64,000 nucleotides of DNA, taken from assembly GCF_003316765.1 (NCBI RefSeq), contig NZ_NIJF01000116.1, forward strand, positions 124,001 through 188,000, written 5' to 3'. Within the stretch, counting starts at the first letter, position 1. Every line of letters begins with the position of its first letter. The notes beneath the pieces were generated by a model. That model did not search any database. It worked only from the letters and a program-made list of their open reading frames with translations, and was not told the origin of the DNA. This document shows positions 28,159 through 37,220 of this stretch, in pieces. The translations under genes and the position numbers were made by a program. Origin of the DNA: Bacillus sp. P14.5 (GTDB lineage Bacteria > Bacillota > Bacilli > Bacillales > Bacillaceae_B).

Positions 28159-29209
28159 AAATCATTACAATTATTGGAGCAAGACCTCAATTTATAAAAG
28201 CGGCCCCGGTATCAAGAGTCTTGAGAGAGCAAGTGCAAGAACTTATTATTCATACTGGTCAGCATTATGATGCAAACATGTCCGATATTTTCTTTGATGA
28301 ACTTAATATTCCTAAGCCGGATTATCAACTTGGTATTGGCTCTGGTTCACATGGAAAGCAAACTGGTGACATGCTTGCAGGAATTGAAGAAATCCTTTTA
28401 AAAGAACTCCCGGATTACGTATTGGTTTATGGAGATACAAATTCAACATTGGCAGGTTCTTTGGCTGCGTCTAAATTGCATATACCGATTATACACATTG
28501 AAGCTGGGTTAAGAAGTTTTAATAAGAAGATGCCTGAAGAAGTAAATAGAATATTAACCGATCATATCTCAGAGTACTTGTTCTGCCCTACCGATACAGC
28601 AGTACGAAATTTAGAGAATGAAAATATAACCAAGAATGTCTTCAATATAGGAGACGTCATGTATGATGCGGTTCTTTATAACCAAGAGCTTGCAAAAGAG
28701 AAGTCCACTATTATTCAAGATCATGAACTTTCTGATAACCAATACCACTTGATTACCATTCATCGCGCTGAGAATACTGATGATCCTGAAAGAATTAAAA
28801 ACATTTTAGAAGCCTTAAATGAGATTGACACATTAAAAGTTTGGCCTATTCATCCCCGGACTAAAAATGTTCTGAGCAACATGGGATATGATTTAGAAAA
28901 AATACACAATCTTAAAGTGATTGATCCTGTTGGTTATCTGGATATGTTGACCTTGGAAGCACATTCAAAAAAATCATTACTGACTCAGGCGGGGTTCAAA
29001 AAGAAGCCTACTTTATGAAAGTCCCTTGTATAACGGTTCGCGATCAAACGGAATGGGTGGAAACTCTGCAATTTGACGCTAATATTCTTACAGGTACAGA
29101 TAAAGAGAAGATTCTTGATGCTGTAGCTAAAGAAAGTACTCCGGAATATTTAAATGTATTTGGTGATGGTCATGCAGCTGAGAAAATTTTTAACATAATC
29201 AATAAATAA
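28155..29209 (+). pseudogene. UDP-N-acetylglucosamine 2-epimerase family (WecB/WbpI-like), single-base frameshift
   Basis: Two overlapping frames (28155-29018 and the frame closed at 29209) encode one ~351-residue non-hydrolysing epimerase. Motifs are GARPQFIKAAP at the start, HTGQHYD, GDTNSTLAG, HIEAGLRSF and HRAENTDD. At 28967-28973 there are seven A. One more A gives KKIITDSGGVQKEAYFMKVPC followed by the invariant RDQTEWVET. As written the first frame ends SKKSLLTQAGFKKKPTL. The likely role is the last step of the pathway, C2 epimerisation of UDP-GlcNAc3NAcA to UDP-ManNAc3NAcA. A true loss would disable the operon, so a read error or reversible slippage is more plausible. Confidence 0.85.
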
Positions 29210-29224
29210 AGAGGGTGCTTATAA

Positions 29225-30601
29225 GTGCTCGAACTGTCAATATTTATCGTAGTATTAACGGCTTCTGTGCTGCTATTCCGTAAGGTGGCAGGAAGCCTTT
29301 CTCCACTAAAACCCAATTTAATATCAATAATATTTTATTATTCGTTACTGATTTCCAGTTTCATTGGAAGTGTTCTAATTGCTCTGGATATTGATCACTA
29401 CTATATGATTAATAGATTGGATCATGAAAAATACAGACTAATTGGGTTTTTGTGTGTTTCTTTTGTAATGCTGTTTTTACCTTTAACAATGTTAATGGTA
29501 AATAAGTTATTAGGATTTGATTCCAAGCGGGAATTTAACGAATACTTAAAAAAGCCTATTCACTATTTATCGAGCACAAAGCGCGATGTGTTTTTTTGGT
29601 TGTTTTTTATTTTATCAAGTATCTCAATTTTGTCTGTTGTATATACATTACTAATGACAGAAACAATCCCGCTATTTGAATTGCTTAAAGGGAATTCTGC
29701 AGATTTAGCTATGTTAAGAATTGAAGCTTCCAGAAGCTTTAATGGGTATGTATATGTAAGGAATATATTCGCTATAGCTTTAACACCCATTTTATCTCTT
29801 ATTGCCTATATAGTCAGTTATCAACAGAAAACTCTGCGTTGGAAACTTTTGTTCCTAATACTATTCAGCTTATCTATATTAATTAGTATTTATGACTTGG
29901 CAAAGTCACCCGTGTTTTTCTATATCATAATGTTTATTCTGATCAGATTATATATTGGAAGCTTGAAGTTAAATTGGAAAAGGATAAGTGTTTATCTGAT
30001 AATGGGAGGCACTGTCCTAATAGGGATGTACGTATCTATTCAGGGAGTCAGCAATATCAGTGAGTATTTGTCTTATTCTTCTGGTCCGATTGGAAGAATC
30101 ATTCTTGCTCAAATTTCCCCAGCTTTTCTCCATTTAAACCTGTTTAATGAATCTATCCCTTTTCTGCAAGGGCAAAGTCTGCCTTCCATTCTAATAAGCT
30201 GGTTGGATATTGAGAATGTCCGCTCTGCACGACTGGTAATGGAAAATACCTTCCCTAATAAAGTCGATGACGGAACAGCCGGGGTATTAAACACCTTATT
30301 TATTGGAGAAGCTTACGCCAACTTTGGATATTTAGGGATTTTGTTTGGAACGTTGTATTTAGGGGTGCTCATACAAATTGTTTATATTTGTTTTTTACGC
30401 CTGCCAAAGAATCCGGTATTTATTGGTTTGTTCGTATACTTTACTGTAAATATTCCCAGAACTTTAGTTGGAGGGTTTGCAGACTTTCTATTCAATCCAA
30501 TATGGGTCTTTATTACCTTCGTATTAATAGGTTTGTTAGTTGCTGAAAGATTACTACATGATATACCATATCTCCGGAAAAAGTTTAAGCTTTATAAATA
30601 G
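29225..30601 (+). CDS. Wzy-like polysaccharide polymerase (oligosaccharide repeat unit polymerase)
   Basis: 458 residues from GTG 29225, about 12 membrane helices and a large extracytoplasmic loop between residues about 290-360 (FLHLNLFNESIPFLQGQSLP, WLDIENVRSARLVMENTFPNKVDDGTAGV). Sequence conservation among Wzy proteins is poor, so the call rests on topology and on the flippase, chain-length and glycosyltransferase genes around it. It lies 15 nt after the epimerase stop. Confidence 0.78.
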   Translation: MLELSIFIVVLTASVLLFRKVAGSLSPLKPNLISIIFYYSLLISSFIGSVLIALDIDHYYMINRLDHEKYRLIGFLCVSFVMLFLPLTMLMVNKLLGFDSKREFNEYLKKPIHYLSSTKRDVFFWLFFILSSISILSVVYTLLMTETIPLFELLKGNSADLAMLRIEASRSFNGYVYVRNIFAIALTPILSLIAYIVSYQQKTLRWKLLFLILFSLSILISIYDLAKSPVFFYIIMFILIRLYIGSLKLNWKRISVYLIMGGTVLIGMYVSIQGVSNISEYLSYSSGPIGRIILAQISPAFLHLNLFNESIPFLQGQSLPSILISWLDIENVRSARLVMENTFPNKVDDGTAGVLNTLFIGEAYANFGYLGILFGTLYLGVLIQIVYICFLRLPKNPVFIGLFVYFTVNIPRTLVGGFADFLFNPIWVFITFVLIGLLVAERLLHDIPYLRKKFKLYK

Positions 30602-30615
30602 TAAGGGGAATCTAT

Positions 30616-31725
30616 ATGAAATCTGTCCTTTTATACTACCCTTTCACAATGGTAGAAAATGCGAATAGCGGTTCTAAGCTCCGTCCCATTGAAATGTATA
30701 GAGCATTTTTGAGGTGGGGGCAGCGAAATAACATTAACATTGTCCTTATTTCCGGTAATTCTGAGGAGAGGACGGCTCGCTTTGCTGAATTAAAAAATGA
30801 GGGAGCGTTTGACAATCTCCTTTTTTGTTATATGGAGAATCAAACCATCCCTCTATGGTTAACTGATCAAAACCATATTCCTAAGAAACCTTTTATTGAT
30901 CGACAAATTCTCTCATTGTTAAAAGCAAAAAGCATCCCAGTAGGAGTATTTTATAGGGATGTCTACTGGAAATTTGATGATTTATATCCGTTGAAAGGTA
31001 TAAAGAAATCTATAATGCAGTCTATTTATAGAGCCGAGGAAAAGTTCTATGAGAAATTTTGTGATGTGATTTACCTGCCCAGTGATGCTATGGGAAAGTA
31101 TGTTAACATAAATACCAAGAAGGCAGCATTGCCGCCAGGGGGTAAAGAACAAGAGTTAACTAAGAAGGAGATATCCCTCCCAATTAAAGGGTTATACGTT
31201 GGAGGCATAAATAATGAGGCTTATGGGTTACCTTTGCTGCTCAAGGCCTTAAATAAAATCAATGAAGATGAGGCAAGATTATCGCTTACAATTGTCTGCA
31301 GAAAAGATGAACTTGAGAAAGTTTCGCCTGACACTTTAAAGGATATTTCACAATTAAATGTAAATGTTCTGCATGTGAGCGGTTCAGAGTTGGATGAAGT
31401 CTATAAGAATTCTGATATTGCTTTCATTCCAAGAGAAAAAACCACCTATAATGATTTTTCAGTTCCTGTTAAACTGGTTGAATATTTATCCAATGGTCTA
31501 CCTGTAGTCGCTACAAATTGCGAAGCTCAACAAGAGTTTATCGAATCAGGGCCCTATGGGGTAATTGGTGAAGCGAATGTAGAAAGCTTTATTCAAGCAA
31601 TTGAGAAAATCAGTGATAAAGTAGCCATGTATAAAGACAGGATAGAAGAAAGCTTTTTAGAAAATCATTCTTGGGATGCACGAGTTGAAAAGGTACAAAA
31701 AACATTATTAAAGGAGAAAATATGA
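30616..31725 (+). CDS. glycosyltransferase, GT-B fold
   Basis: 369 residues, ATG behind AAGGGG. The C-terminal half looks like a GT4 sugar-nucleotide domain (GLYVGGINNEAYGLPLLLKAL and VPVKLVEYLSNGLPVVATNCEAQQEF, which contains the E-x7-E-like element). The N-terminal acceptor domain (LLYYPFTMVENANSGSKLRP) is family specific. Cytoplasmic and peripheral to the membrane. Donor and acceptor are unknown. It overlaps the next glycosyltransferase gene by 4 nt (ATGA). Confidence 0.8.
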   Translation: MKSVLLYYPFTMVENANSGSKLRPIEMYRAFLRWGQRNNINIVLISGNSEERTARFAELKNEGAFDNLLFCYMENQTIPLWLTDQNHIPKKPFIDRQILSLLKAKSIPVGVFYRDVYWKFDDLYPLKGIKKSIMQSIYRAEEKFYEKFCDVIYLPSDAMGKYVNINTKKAALPPGGKEQELTKKEISLPIKGLYVGGINNEAYGLPLLLKALNKINEDEARLSLTIVCRKDELEKVSPDTLKDISQLNVNVLHVSGSELDEVYKNSDIAFIPREKTTYNDFSVPVKLVEYLSNGLPVVATNCEAQQEFIESGPYGVIGEANVESFIQAIEKISDKVAMYKDRIEESFLENHSWDARVEKVQKTLLKEKI

Positions 31726-32801
31726 AAGTCATCTTATTAGCTCCAAGTAAGTCTATTCACACCCATAAATGGGCAAAATTCTATCAAGATAAAGGAATAC
31801 AAGTAAAGGTGGCTACATTTTCAGATCATTTTTCGAAGGAGAATGCAAGTCAAGTTGACACTTTTACTCTTCCGAAGCATCTCCCTGCGAAAATGTCATA
31901 CTTTTCCTCTGTCTTTGCTTTAAAAAAATTAATTAAAGACTTCCAACCTGATATTGTACACGCACACTATGTATCCAGCTACGGAGTACTGGGTGCACTC
32001 GCCAACTTTCATCCTTATTATGTTTCAGTTTGGGGAAGAGATGTATTTCAATTTCCTCAACAAGGACAGGTGAACAAAAAGTTAGTACAATTTGCATTAA
32101 AGAAGGCAGATGTCGTATGTTCAACTAGTAAGGTTATGGCAGAAGAAACAAATCTTTACACCGATAAAAAAATACATGTGACTCCTTTTGGTGTCAATGT
32201 GGAGTATTTCAACCCAGAAAAAAATTCAATTACCCCTGGCAAGAAGAAGGTTATAGGTACGGTAAAGGCTTTAGAAGATAAATATGGAATAGGAGATCTC
32301 GTACAAGCCTTCGCTAAGGTACACAAAAAACATCCTGATACAGAGCTGTTAATTGTAGGTGATGGACGCCAGCGAAAAGAATATGAGGACCTTACAATCA
32401 GCTTGGGCATTGCAAATGTAACAACCTTTACAGGAAAGGTGCCTAATGAGGAAGTTCCTGCTTACATCAAAAAAATGACAGTCTTTGCTGTTCCATCTAC
32501 TGAAAACAGCGAAAGTTTCGGAGTAGCGGCGGTTGAAGCGATGGCATGTGCAGTTCCTGTTGTAGTTTCAAATGTAGGGGGGCTACCCGAAGTTGTTGTA
32601 GATGGGGTCACTGGGATTGTGGTACCTAAAGAAAATCCTGAGAAACTAGCTGAAGCATTTAACCAGCTTATTGATGATCCTCACCGTGCTGCCGAAATGG
32701 GCCGAAAAGGGGTTGCACATGTAATGGAAAATTACAACTGGGTCGATAATGCAAATTATATGCTGTCTCTATACAAGAAAACATTAGAGGGAGGAGTATG
32801 A
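31722..32801 (+). CDS. glycosyltransferase family 4
   Basis: 359 residues. A typical retaining GT4: N-terminal KVILLAPSKSIHTHKWAKF, HAHYVSSYGVLGAL, then VKALEDKYGIGDLVQAF and the ESFGVAAVEAMACAVPVVVSN nucleotide-sugar site (E-x7-E) near residues 265-285. It ends four bases into the gtaB leader. It would add one sugar of the repeat unit; specificity is not predictable. Confidence 0.87.
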   Translation: MKVILLAPSKSIHTHKWAKFYQDKGIQVKVATFSDHFSKENASQVDTFTLPKHLPAKMSYFSSVFALKKLIKDFQPDIVHAHYVSSYGVLGALANFHPYYVSVWGRDVFQFPQQGQVNKKLVQFALKKADVVCSTSKVMAEETNLYTDKKIHVTPFGVNVEYFNPEKNSITPGKKKVIGTVKALEDKYGIGDLVQAFAKVHKKHPDTELLIVGDGRQRKEYEDLTISLGIANVTTFTGKVPNEEVPAYIKKMTVFAVPSTENSESFGVAAVEAMACAVPVVVSNVGGLPEVVVDGVTGIVVPKENPEKLAEAFNQLIDDPHRAAEMGRKGVAHVMENYNWVDNANYMLSLYKKTLEGGV

Positions 32802-32803
32802 CT

Positions 32804-33664
32804 ATGATAAAAAAAGCTGTAATACCAGCAGCGGGGTTGGGAACGCGCTTTCTGCCTGCAACTAAAGCGCAGCCAAAAGAAATGCTGCCTATAGTAGATA
32901 AGCCTACTATCCAATATATAATTGAAGAAGCAGTTAAATCGGGTATAGAAGATATTATTATCGTCACAGGAAGAAACAAGCGGGCAATTGAAGACCACTT
33001 TGATAAGTCTGTGGAGCTTGAAATGCTCCTCGAACGTACTGGAAAACATGAAATGCTTGAGATAGTAGAATCTATTTCTAATTTAGTCGATATCCATTAT
33101 GTTAGACAGAAAGAGCCTTTAGGACTTGGACATGCTGTACTATGTGCCAAGAAGTTTATTGGTAATGAGCCTTTTGCTGTATTACTGGGAGACGATATTA
33201 TAGACAATGAGGTCCCGGGTTTAAAACAGATGATGGATCAATACAATAAAGTTCAATCAAGTATCCTTGGGGTTAACGAGGTACCAAGATCTGAAGTAGA
33301 CAAATACGGTATTGTTTCTTATAAGGAACAACAGGGTGAACTTTACAAAGTGGATAGTTTAGTTGAAAAACCGGCTATTGAGGATGCACCGTCTACACAA
33401 GCAATTGTGGGAAGATACATTCTTTCTCCAACCATATTTGAAACTCTGGAAACGGTAAAACCTGATAAAAAAGGAGAAATTCAACTAACTGAAGCGATTG
33501 ACAAATTGTTGGATAAAGAAGATATCTACTCTTACATTTTGCAAGGAAACCGCTATGATGTAGGAGATAAATTCGGATTTTTACAAGCCTCGATAGATTT
33601 CGCCCTTAAACGTGAAGATTTAAGTGAAAAATTGAAAGCCTATCTAAAAAACATCGAGAAATAG
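32804..33664 (+). CDS. gtaB: UTP--glucose-1-phosphate uridylyltransferase
   Basis: 286 residues from ATG 32804, spaced correctly from GGGAGGAG; the ATG two codons earlier is too close. The nucleotidyltransferase signature IPAAGLGTRFLPATKAQPKEMLP, then KPTIQYIIEEAV, a VLLGDDI metal aspartate and GRYILSP are all those of GalU/GtaB. It makes UDP-glucose, needed for teichoic acid glucosylation and, here, for a glucose residue in the wall polymer. Embedding between glycosyltransferases of the same operon supports the latter. Confidence 0.92.
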   Translation: MIKKAVIPAAGLGTRFLPATKAQPKEMLPIVDKPTIQYIIEEAVKSGIEDIIIVTGRNKRAIEDHFDKSVELEMLLERTGKHEMLEIVESISNLVDIHYVRQKEPLGLGHAVLCAKKFIGNEPFAVLLGDDIIDNEVPGLKQMMDQYNKVQSSILGVNEVPRSEVDKYGIVSYKEQQGELYKVDSLVEKPAIEDAPSTQAIVGRYILSPTIFETLETVKPDKKGEIQLTEAIDKLLDKEDIYSYILQGNRYDVGDKFGFLQASIDFALKREDLSEKLKAYLKNIEK

Positions 33665-33677
33665 TGAGGGTTAATTA

Positions 33678-34970
33678 ATGAGAGTAATATATTTATGCCA
33701 ACATTTCCCTCCTGAAACCGGAGCCCCGCAAATAAGGGTGTTTGAAGTGAGCAAAGAGCTCTTGAATAAGGGACATCAAATTGAAGTAATTACGGCGTTT
33801 CCCCATCATCCTCATGGCGTGATTCCGCCTGAGTATAGTGGGAAATTTTATATGTTCGAAGAATGGAAAGGGGTACCAGTACACCGTACCTGGATTTATC
33901 CTTCTGCGAAGGGTTCATTTTGGAAACGGTTAGCTTCATATTTTTCATTTACCTTCAGTTCTTTCTATGGCTTGATGAAGGCAAAGCCTACTGATATAAT
34001 TATTTGTAATTCTCCCCCGCTATTCCTTGGAATTACAGGATATCTCGGTGCAAAGTTAAAAGGTGCTAAATTCGTATTTAATGTTGCGGATATTTGGCCG
34101 GAATCAGCAGTAGAGCTGGGTATTTTGAAGAACAAAACCTTTATAAAATTGGCTGAGATGCTTGAAAAATTCTTATATAAAAAATCATGGAAGATAGCAG
34201 CTGCTACTGAAGGTATCAGTGAATATATAATTAATAAAGGTAAGTCAGCTAAGGATGTTTTCTTGTTACCCAATGGAGTGAATACCGATTTCTTTAAACC
34301 TGAAGCTCCAGATGAAGACTTATTGAAGAAATTAAATCTGCAAGGAAAAACAGTTATTACTTATGGAGGAAATTTAGGGTATGCCCAAGGATTAGATTCC
34401 ATTTTAAAAACTGCAGCAATTTTGCAGGATGATTATCCTGATGTCCATTTTTTATTTGTAGGAGATGGACCAGAAAGGGAGTCCCTTCTAGCACTTAAAG
34501 AAGAGTTAAACCTCTCAAACGTTACTTTTTATGGTTCTGTTCCTTTAGAAGCAATGCCGCAAATTTTTTCAATTTCCGATTTTAGCATTGTTTCTCTGCG
34601 AAATATTAATTTGTTTAAGGGAGCTAGACCATCAAAGATCTTTCCTGCTCTTTCGACAGGTACACCAGTAATCTATTGTGGAGTTGGTGAATCAGCCCGA
34701 ATCCTTGAAGAGAAAAACTGCGGCAGAATTGCTCCGCCGGAAGATCCTGAAGGTATCGCGCGTGTTATAAAGGAATTAGAAAACCTGACGAAAACAGAAT
34801 ATGAAGAAATGGTTGCGACTGGAAGAGAACTGGCTATAAATGAGTACTCCTGGAACCGAATTGTGGATGATCTATTATTTAATATAGAGCAAAAAAATAA
34901 GCACAGGTGCACCTGTGCTTATTTTTTGTTCTATATATTTTATTTAGAAACAGTTGTACCTTTAAAATAA
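33678..34970 (+). CDS. glycosyltransferase family 4, WbuB-like; stop codon probably lost to a missing A
   Basis: 430 codons, ATG behind GAGGG. N-terminal HFPPETGAPQIRVFEVSKEL and NVADIWPESAVELGI are hallmarks of the WbuB/WcaI group. The sugar-nucleotide site is KGARPSKIFPALSTGTPVIY. The last 27 codons read through a rho-independent terminator (34897-34922), which is odd. At 34891-34897 there are seven A; an eighth would give CAA AAA AAA TAA and end the protein at IEQKK just before the hairpin. The true CDS end is therefore probably near 34900. Last gene of the glycan operon. Confidence 0.83.
   Translation: MRVIYLCQHFPPETGAPQIRVFEVSKELLNKGHQIEVITAFPHHPHGVIPPEYSGKFYMFEEWKGVPVHRTWIYPSAKGSFWKRLASYFSFTFSSFYGLMKAKPTDIIICNSPPLFLGITGYLGAKLKGAKFVFNVADIWPESAVELGILKNKTFIKLAEMLEKFLYKKSWKIAAATEGISEYIINKGKSAKDVFLLPNGVNTDFFKPEAPDEDLLKKLNLQGKTVITYGGNLGYAQGLDSILKTAAILQDDYPDVHFLFVGDGPERESLLALKEELNLSNVTFYGSVPLEAMPQIFSISDFSIVSLRNINLFKGARPSKIFPALSTGTPVIYCGVGESARILEEKNCGRIAPPEDPEGIARVIKELENLTKTEYEEMVATGRELAINEYSWNRIVDDLLFNIEQKNKHRCTCAYFLFYIFYLETVVPLK
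34897..34928. terminator. bidirectional terminator between glycan operon and lytB-like gene
   Basis: Twelve-base-pair stem ATAAGCACAGGT / ACCTGTGCTTAT with a 2-nt loop, T6 on the plus side and T7 on the minus side. It serves both convergent transcripts. Confidence 0.88.
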
Positions 34971-36478
34971 TGAGTGATGATTTGTTCAGCAGTCCAGCCC
35001 TTTTCGGCAAAGCCATTCGCTCCATATTGACTCATACCTATACGGTGCCCCCAGCCTTTACCATTAAGAGTAATGTTGCTCACTCCATTAACAGTAGGAT
35101 AAGCTTGTATTCCTGAAGGCATTTGAACTTCCACTTCCTTAGAAGAGACAGTTGTAATACCCGAAGCTGTTTGAACTGATTGTCCATTCATCTCATTCAT
35201 AGTGACACTTCCGTTTGGCGTCTGCACACTGAATGAATTTGATTGTTTAGTCAACTTTACATCAAACCAGTTGGAATAAAGCATATTGTAGTAGCTGGAA
35301 TTAGGAATAGGGAACAGCTTCCTTATCACTGATTCATTTCCCTCAATAGTCTTAGATCCATCTGTTGTTTCAATCGTCACCCCTCTTACTTCACCATTCT
35401 GACCTGGTTTGTTCAAGGACATATTTAGTAGGGAGGTGGTGGTAGGGTTAAAGCCAAACTGAGTCAACACCTGTTGTGGCGAAAAATCTACTGACCAATT
35501 ACTATATATGGAATCCTCATACGGGTCATTTACAGATACAAGATAAGGGAAAGAAGCTTGATTTGAATTCCAGACATCTCCTACATTTGCCGTTTGACCG
35601 CCGCTAGTTGAAAAGAAGAATGTTTGAATAACCTTTCCATTATATCGAACGACCAAACCATCTGTCTCTTGGATAGCAGCATTTGATCTCGAATTTTCAC
35701 TGGAATATCCTCTGTAAACCTGACTGGAGGCAGTATCTGAAAGAGTCATAGAATTAGCTGCATAACTTCTTGCAGCAATTGCTTGTGCCTTTAATGCTTC
35801 TTTATGCCAGGATGAGGGCATTTCATTTGGCACAACACCTTTAAGATAGTTTTCCAAATCTAAAGTGTTCACAATTTGAATATTAGTTCCTTTTGGAGTT
35901 ATTTTATAGCTTCCTCTATAGGTTCTCCCATTGCTCAATTTCCCTAAGTTAAGTGTGTTATTAATAGCCTCTTGAAATGAAGTATCCTTTGCAGACACCC
36001 ATCCATTACCACTATCTGAAGAAACGTTATACCACACCTCTCCTAAAAAATTTGTAAATGTTCCCAAATAAGGAGCTGCTTCACCAGAATTTAATTGCTT
36101 TATTACATCATATGATACAGTTGCTCCTTTTCTCAGGGGAGCAGATTGATTAAAGATAACCATTTTCGGCAAGGAATTCAATTCAAGGAGTTGAAAGCCC
36201 TTATTGGACACTATTGTACTACCCGCAAATTGGACAGAGATCCCATTGCTTGCCTTCTTAAATGTAAGAGCTGTTTTTGTTGGCAAGTAGCTGATACTGT
36301 TTGTATCTAAATTAATTAATTGAAATGTTCCTTGGGTGGTGATGCTGCCCGAGGAGGAGTTAACTACTGCTACATTCGTAGGTTTATTATATTTAATAGA
36401 TTGCATGGCTTTGAGTCCATTAGGATTAAAAAGGGAAACTACAAGAAATCCTATTAGAAATAGCGTTAATTTCTTCAT
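34940..36478 (-). CDS. SpoIID/LytB-domain wall protein with an internal SH3 domain
   Basis: 512 residues, signal peptide of about 24 residues. Residues about 115-170 form an SH3b-like domain (PLRKGATVSYDVIKQL, VWYNVSSDSGNGWV). The SpoIID/LytB domain follows (YLKGVVPNEMPSSWHKEALKAQAIAARSYA), a fold that in SpoIID is a lytic transglycosylase and in LytB modifies amidase activity. The C-terminal GWGHRIGMSQYGANGFAEKGW motif belongs to the same family. It lies 1 nt after the SH3 gene, third in an amidase operon, which recalls the lytABC operon of B. subtilis. Confidence 0.86.
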   Translation of the reverse strand: MKKLTLFLIGFLVVSLFNPNGLKAMQSIKYNKPTNVAVVNSSSGSITTQGTFQLINLDTNSISYLPTKTALTFKKASNGISVQFAGSTIVSNKGFQLLELNSLPKMVIFNQSAPLRKGATVSYDVIKQLNSGEAAPYLGTFTNFLGEVWYNVSSDSGNGWVSAKDTSFQEAINNTLNLGKLSNGRTYRGSYKITPKGTNIQIVNTLDLENYLKGVVPNEMPSSWHKEALKAQAIAARSYAANSMTLSDTASSQVYRGYSSENSRSNAAIQETDGLVVRYNGKVIQTFFFSTSGGQTANVGDVWNSNQASFPYLVSVNDPYEDSIYSNWSVDFSPQQVLTQFGFNPTTTSLLNMSLNKPGQNGEVRGVTIETTDGSKTIEGNESVIRKLFPIPNSSYYNMLYSNWFDVKLTKQSNSFSVQTPNGSVTMNEMNGQSVQTASGITTVSSKEVEVQMPSGIQAYPTVNGVSNITLNGKGWGHRIGMSQYGANGFAEKGWTAEQIITHYFKGTTVSK

Positions 36479-36479
36479 A

Positions 36480-37169
36480 TTATCTCACCTCAGCCAAGCT
36501 GCTAATAATCCACCCGCGGTCTCCATTCGATGTTTCTACATTATACCAAGTTTCACCAAGGCTGTTTTTGAAAGATTGAATATACTTTAAAGTGGTGCCG
36601 CCAGAAAGAGTTGTTTTGATAGAATAGCTTGTTGTTGCTCCCGCTCTCAGGTGTACATCACTTTTAGTTACTACTTGTGTTGGTACTGTATTCGTTGGCT
36701 TGGTAGTTGAAGTATCGCCAGAAAATACCCAGCCTTTTAATGTACTCGATAGCTCGACTCTATACCATACTCCTATGCTGGTTGTATGCTTATCTATAAC
36801 TTTCAGCGCAGAGCCGAAAGGCTTTGTAGCTATCACTCTGTATTGACGTGTTGCACCTGAATGAATGGTAACATTATTGTTAGTTGTATACACTGCAGAA
36901 GGCAATGACGGAGTTGTATCCCCTGGTCCAGTACTTCCATCTGCAATTTGGTCTTTTAATTGGTTAATTTGAGATTGCTGTGACTGCACGGTTTGTTCTA
37001 ATTGACTTATTCTGCTATTGATTGGAGAGAGTTGTGACTTTACCCAATCCACACTTGCTAAAAGTACATTAGAATCGGCAGATGTGGAGGCAGGTGCTGT
37101 CATCCCAATCCCTGATGCTAGTCCTATAGTAATAGCTATGGCGGCGATAGATTTTTTCGATTTAAACAT
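36480..37169 (-). CDS. secreted coiled-coil protein with two SH3b domains
   Basis: 229 residues. Signal peptide about 1-32, a short coiled coil at about 40-70 (QLEQTVQSQQSQINQLKDQI), a Gly/Thr/Pro linker and two bacterial SH3 repeats (about 90-145 and 160-229), each with the SGATxxY or AGATTSY and WYxVE motifs. No catalytic domain is present. The repeats resemble those of the amidase upstream, so it probably binds the same wall site and may organise the enzymes. Second gene of the operon. Confidence 0.8.
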   Translation of the reverse strand: MFKSKKSIAAIAITIGLASGIGMTAPASTSADSNVLLASVDWVKSQLSPINSRISQLEQTVQSQQSQINQLKDQIADGSTGPGDTTPSLPSAVYTTNNNVTIHSGATRQYRVIATKPFGSALKVIDKHTTSIGVWYRVELSSTLKGWVFSGDTSTTKPTNTVPTQVVTKSDVHLRAGATTSYSIKTTLSGGTTLKYIQSFKNSLGETWYNVETSNGDRGWIISSLAEVR

Positions 37170-37193
37170 TCATTCCACTCCTCTTTGATTTTT

Positions 37194-37216
37194 AAGGGTG
37201 ATAAAATATCACCCTT
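37194..37216 (-). other. intercistronic hairpin
   Basis: Ten-base-pair stem AAGGGTGATA / TATCACCCTT with a 3-nt loop right after the amidase stop, and no T run on either side. It fits an RNA-processing or stability element rather than a terminator. Confidence 0.5.
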
Positions 37217-37220
37217 TGAA

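Noticed and set aside
29015..29209. Separate 64-residue gene after the epimerase
   Set aside because: It carries the conserved C-terminal RDQTEWVET of the same enzyme and joins it after restoring one A.
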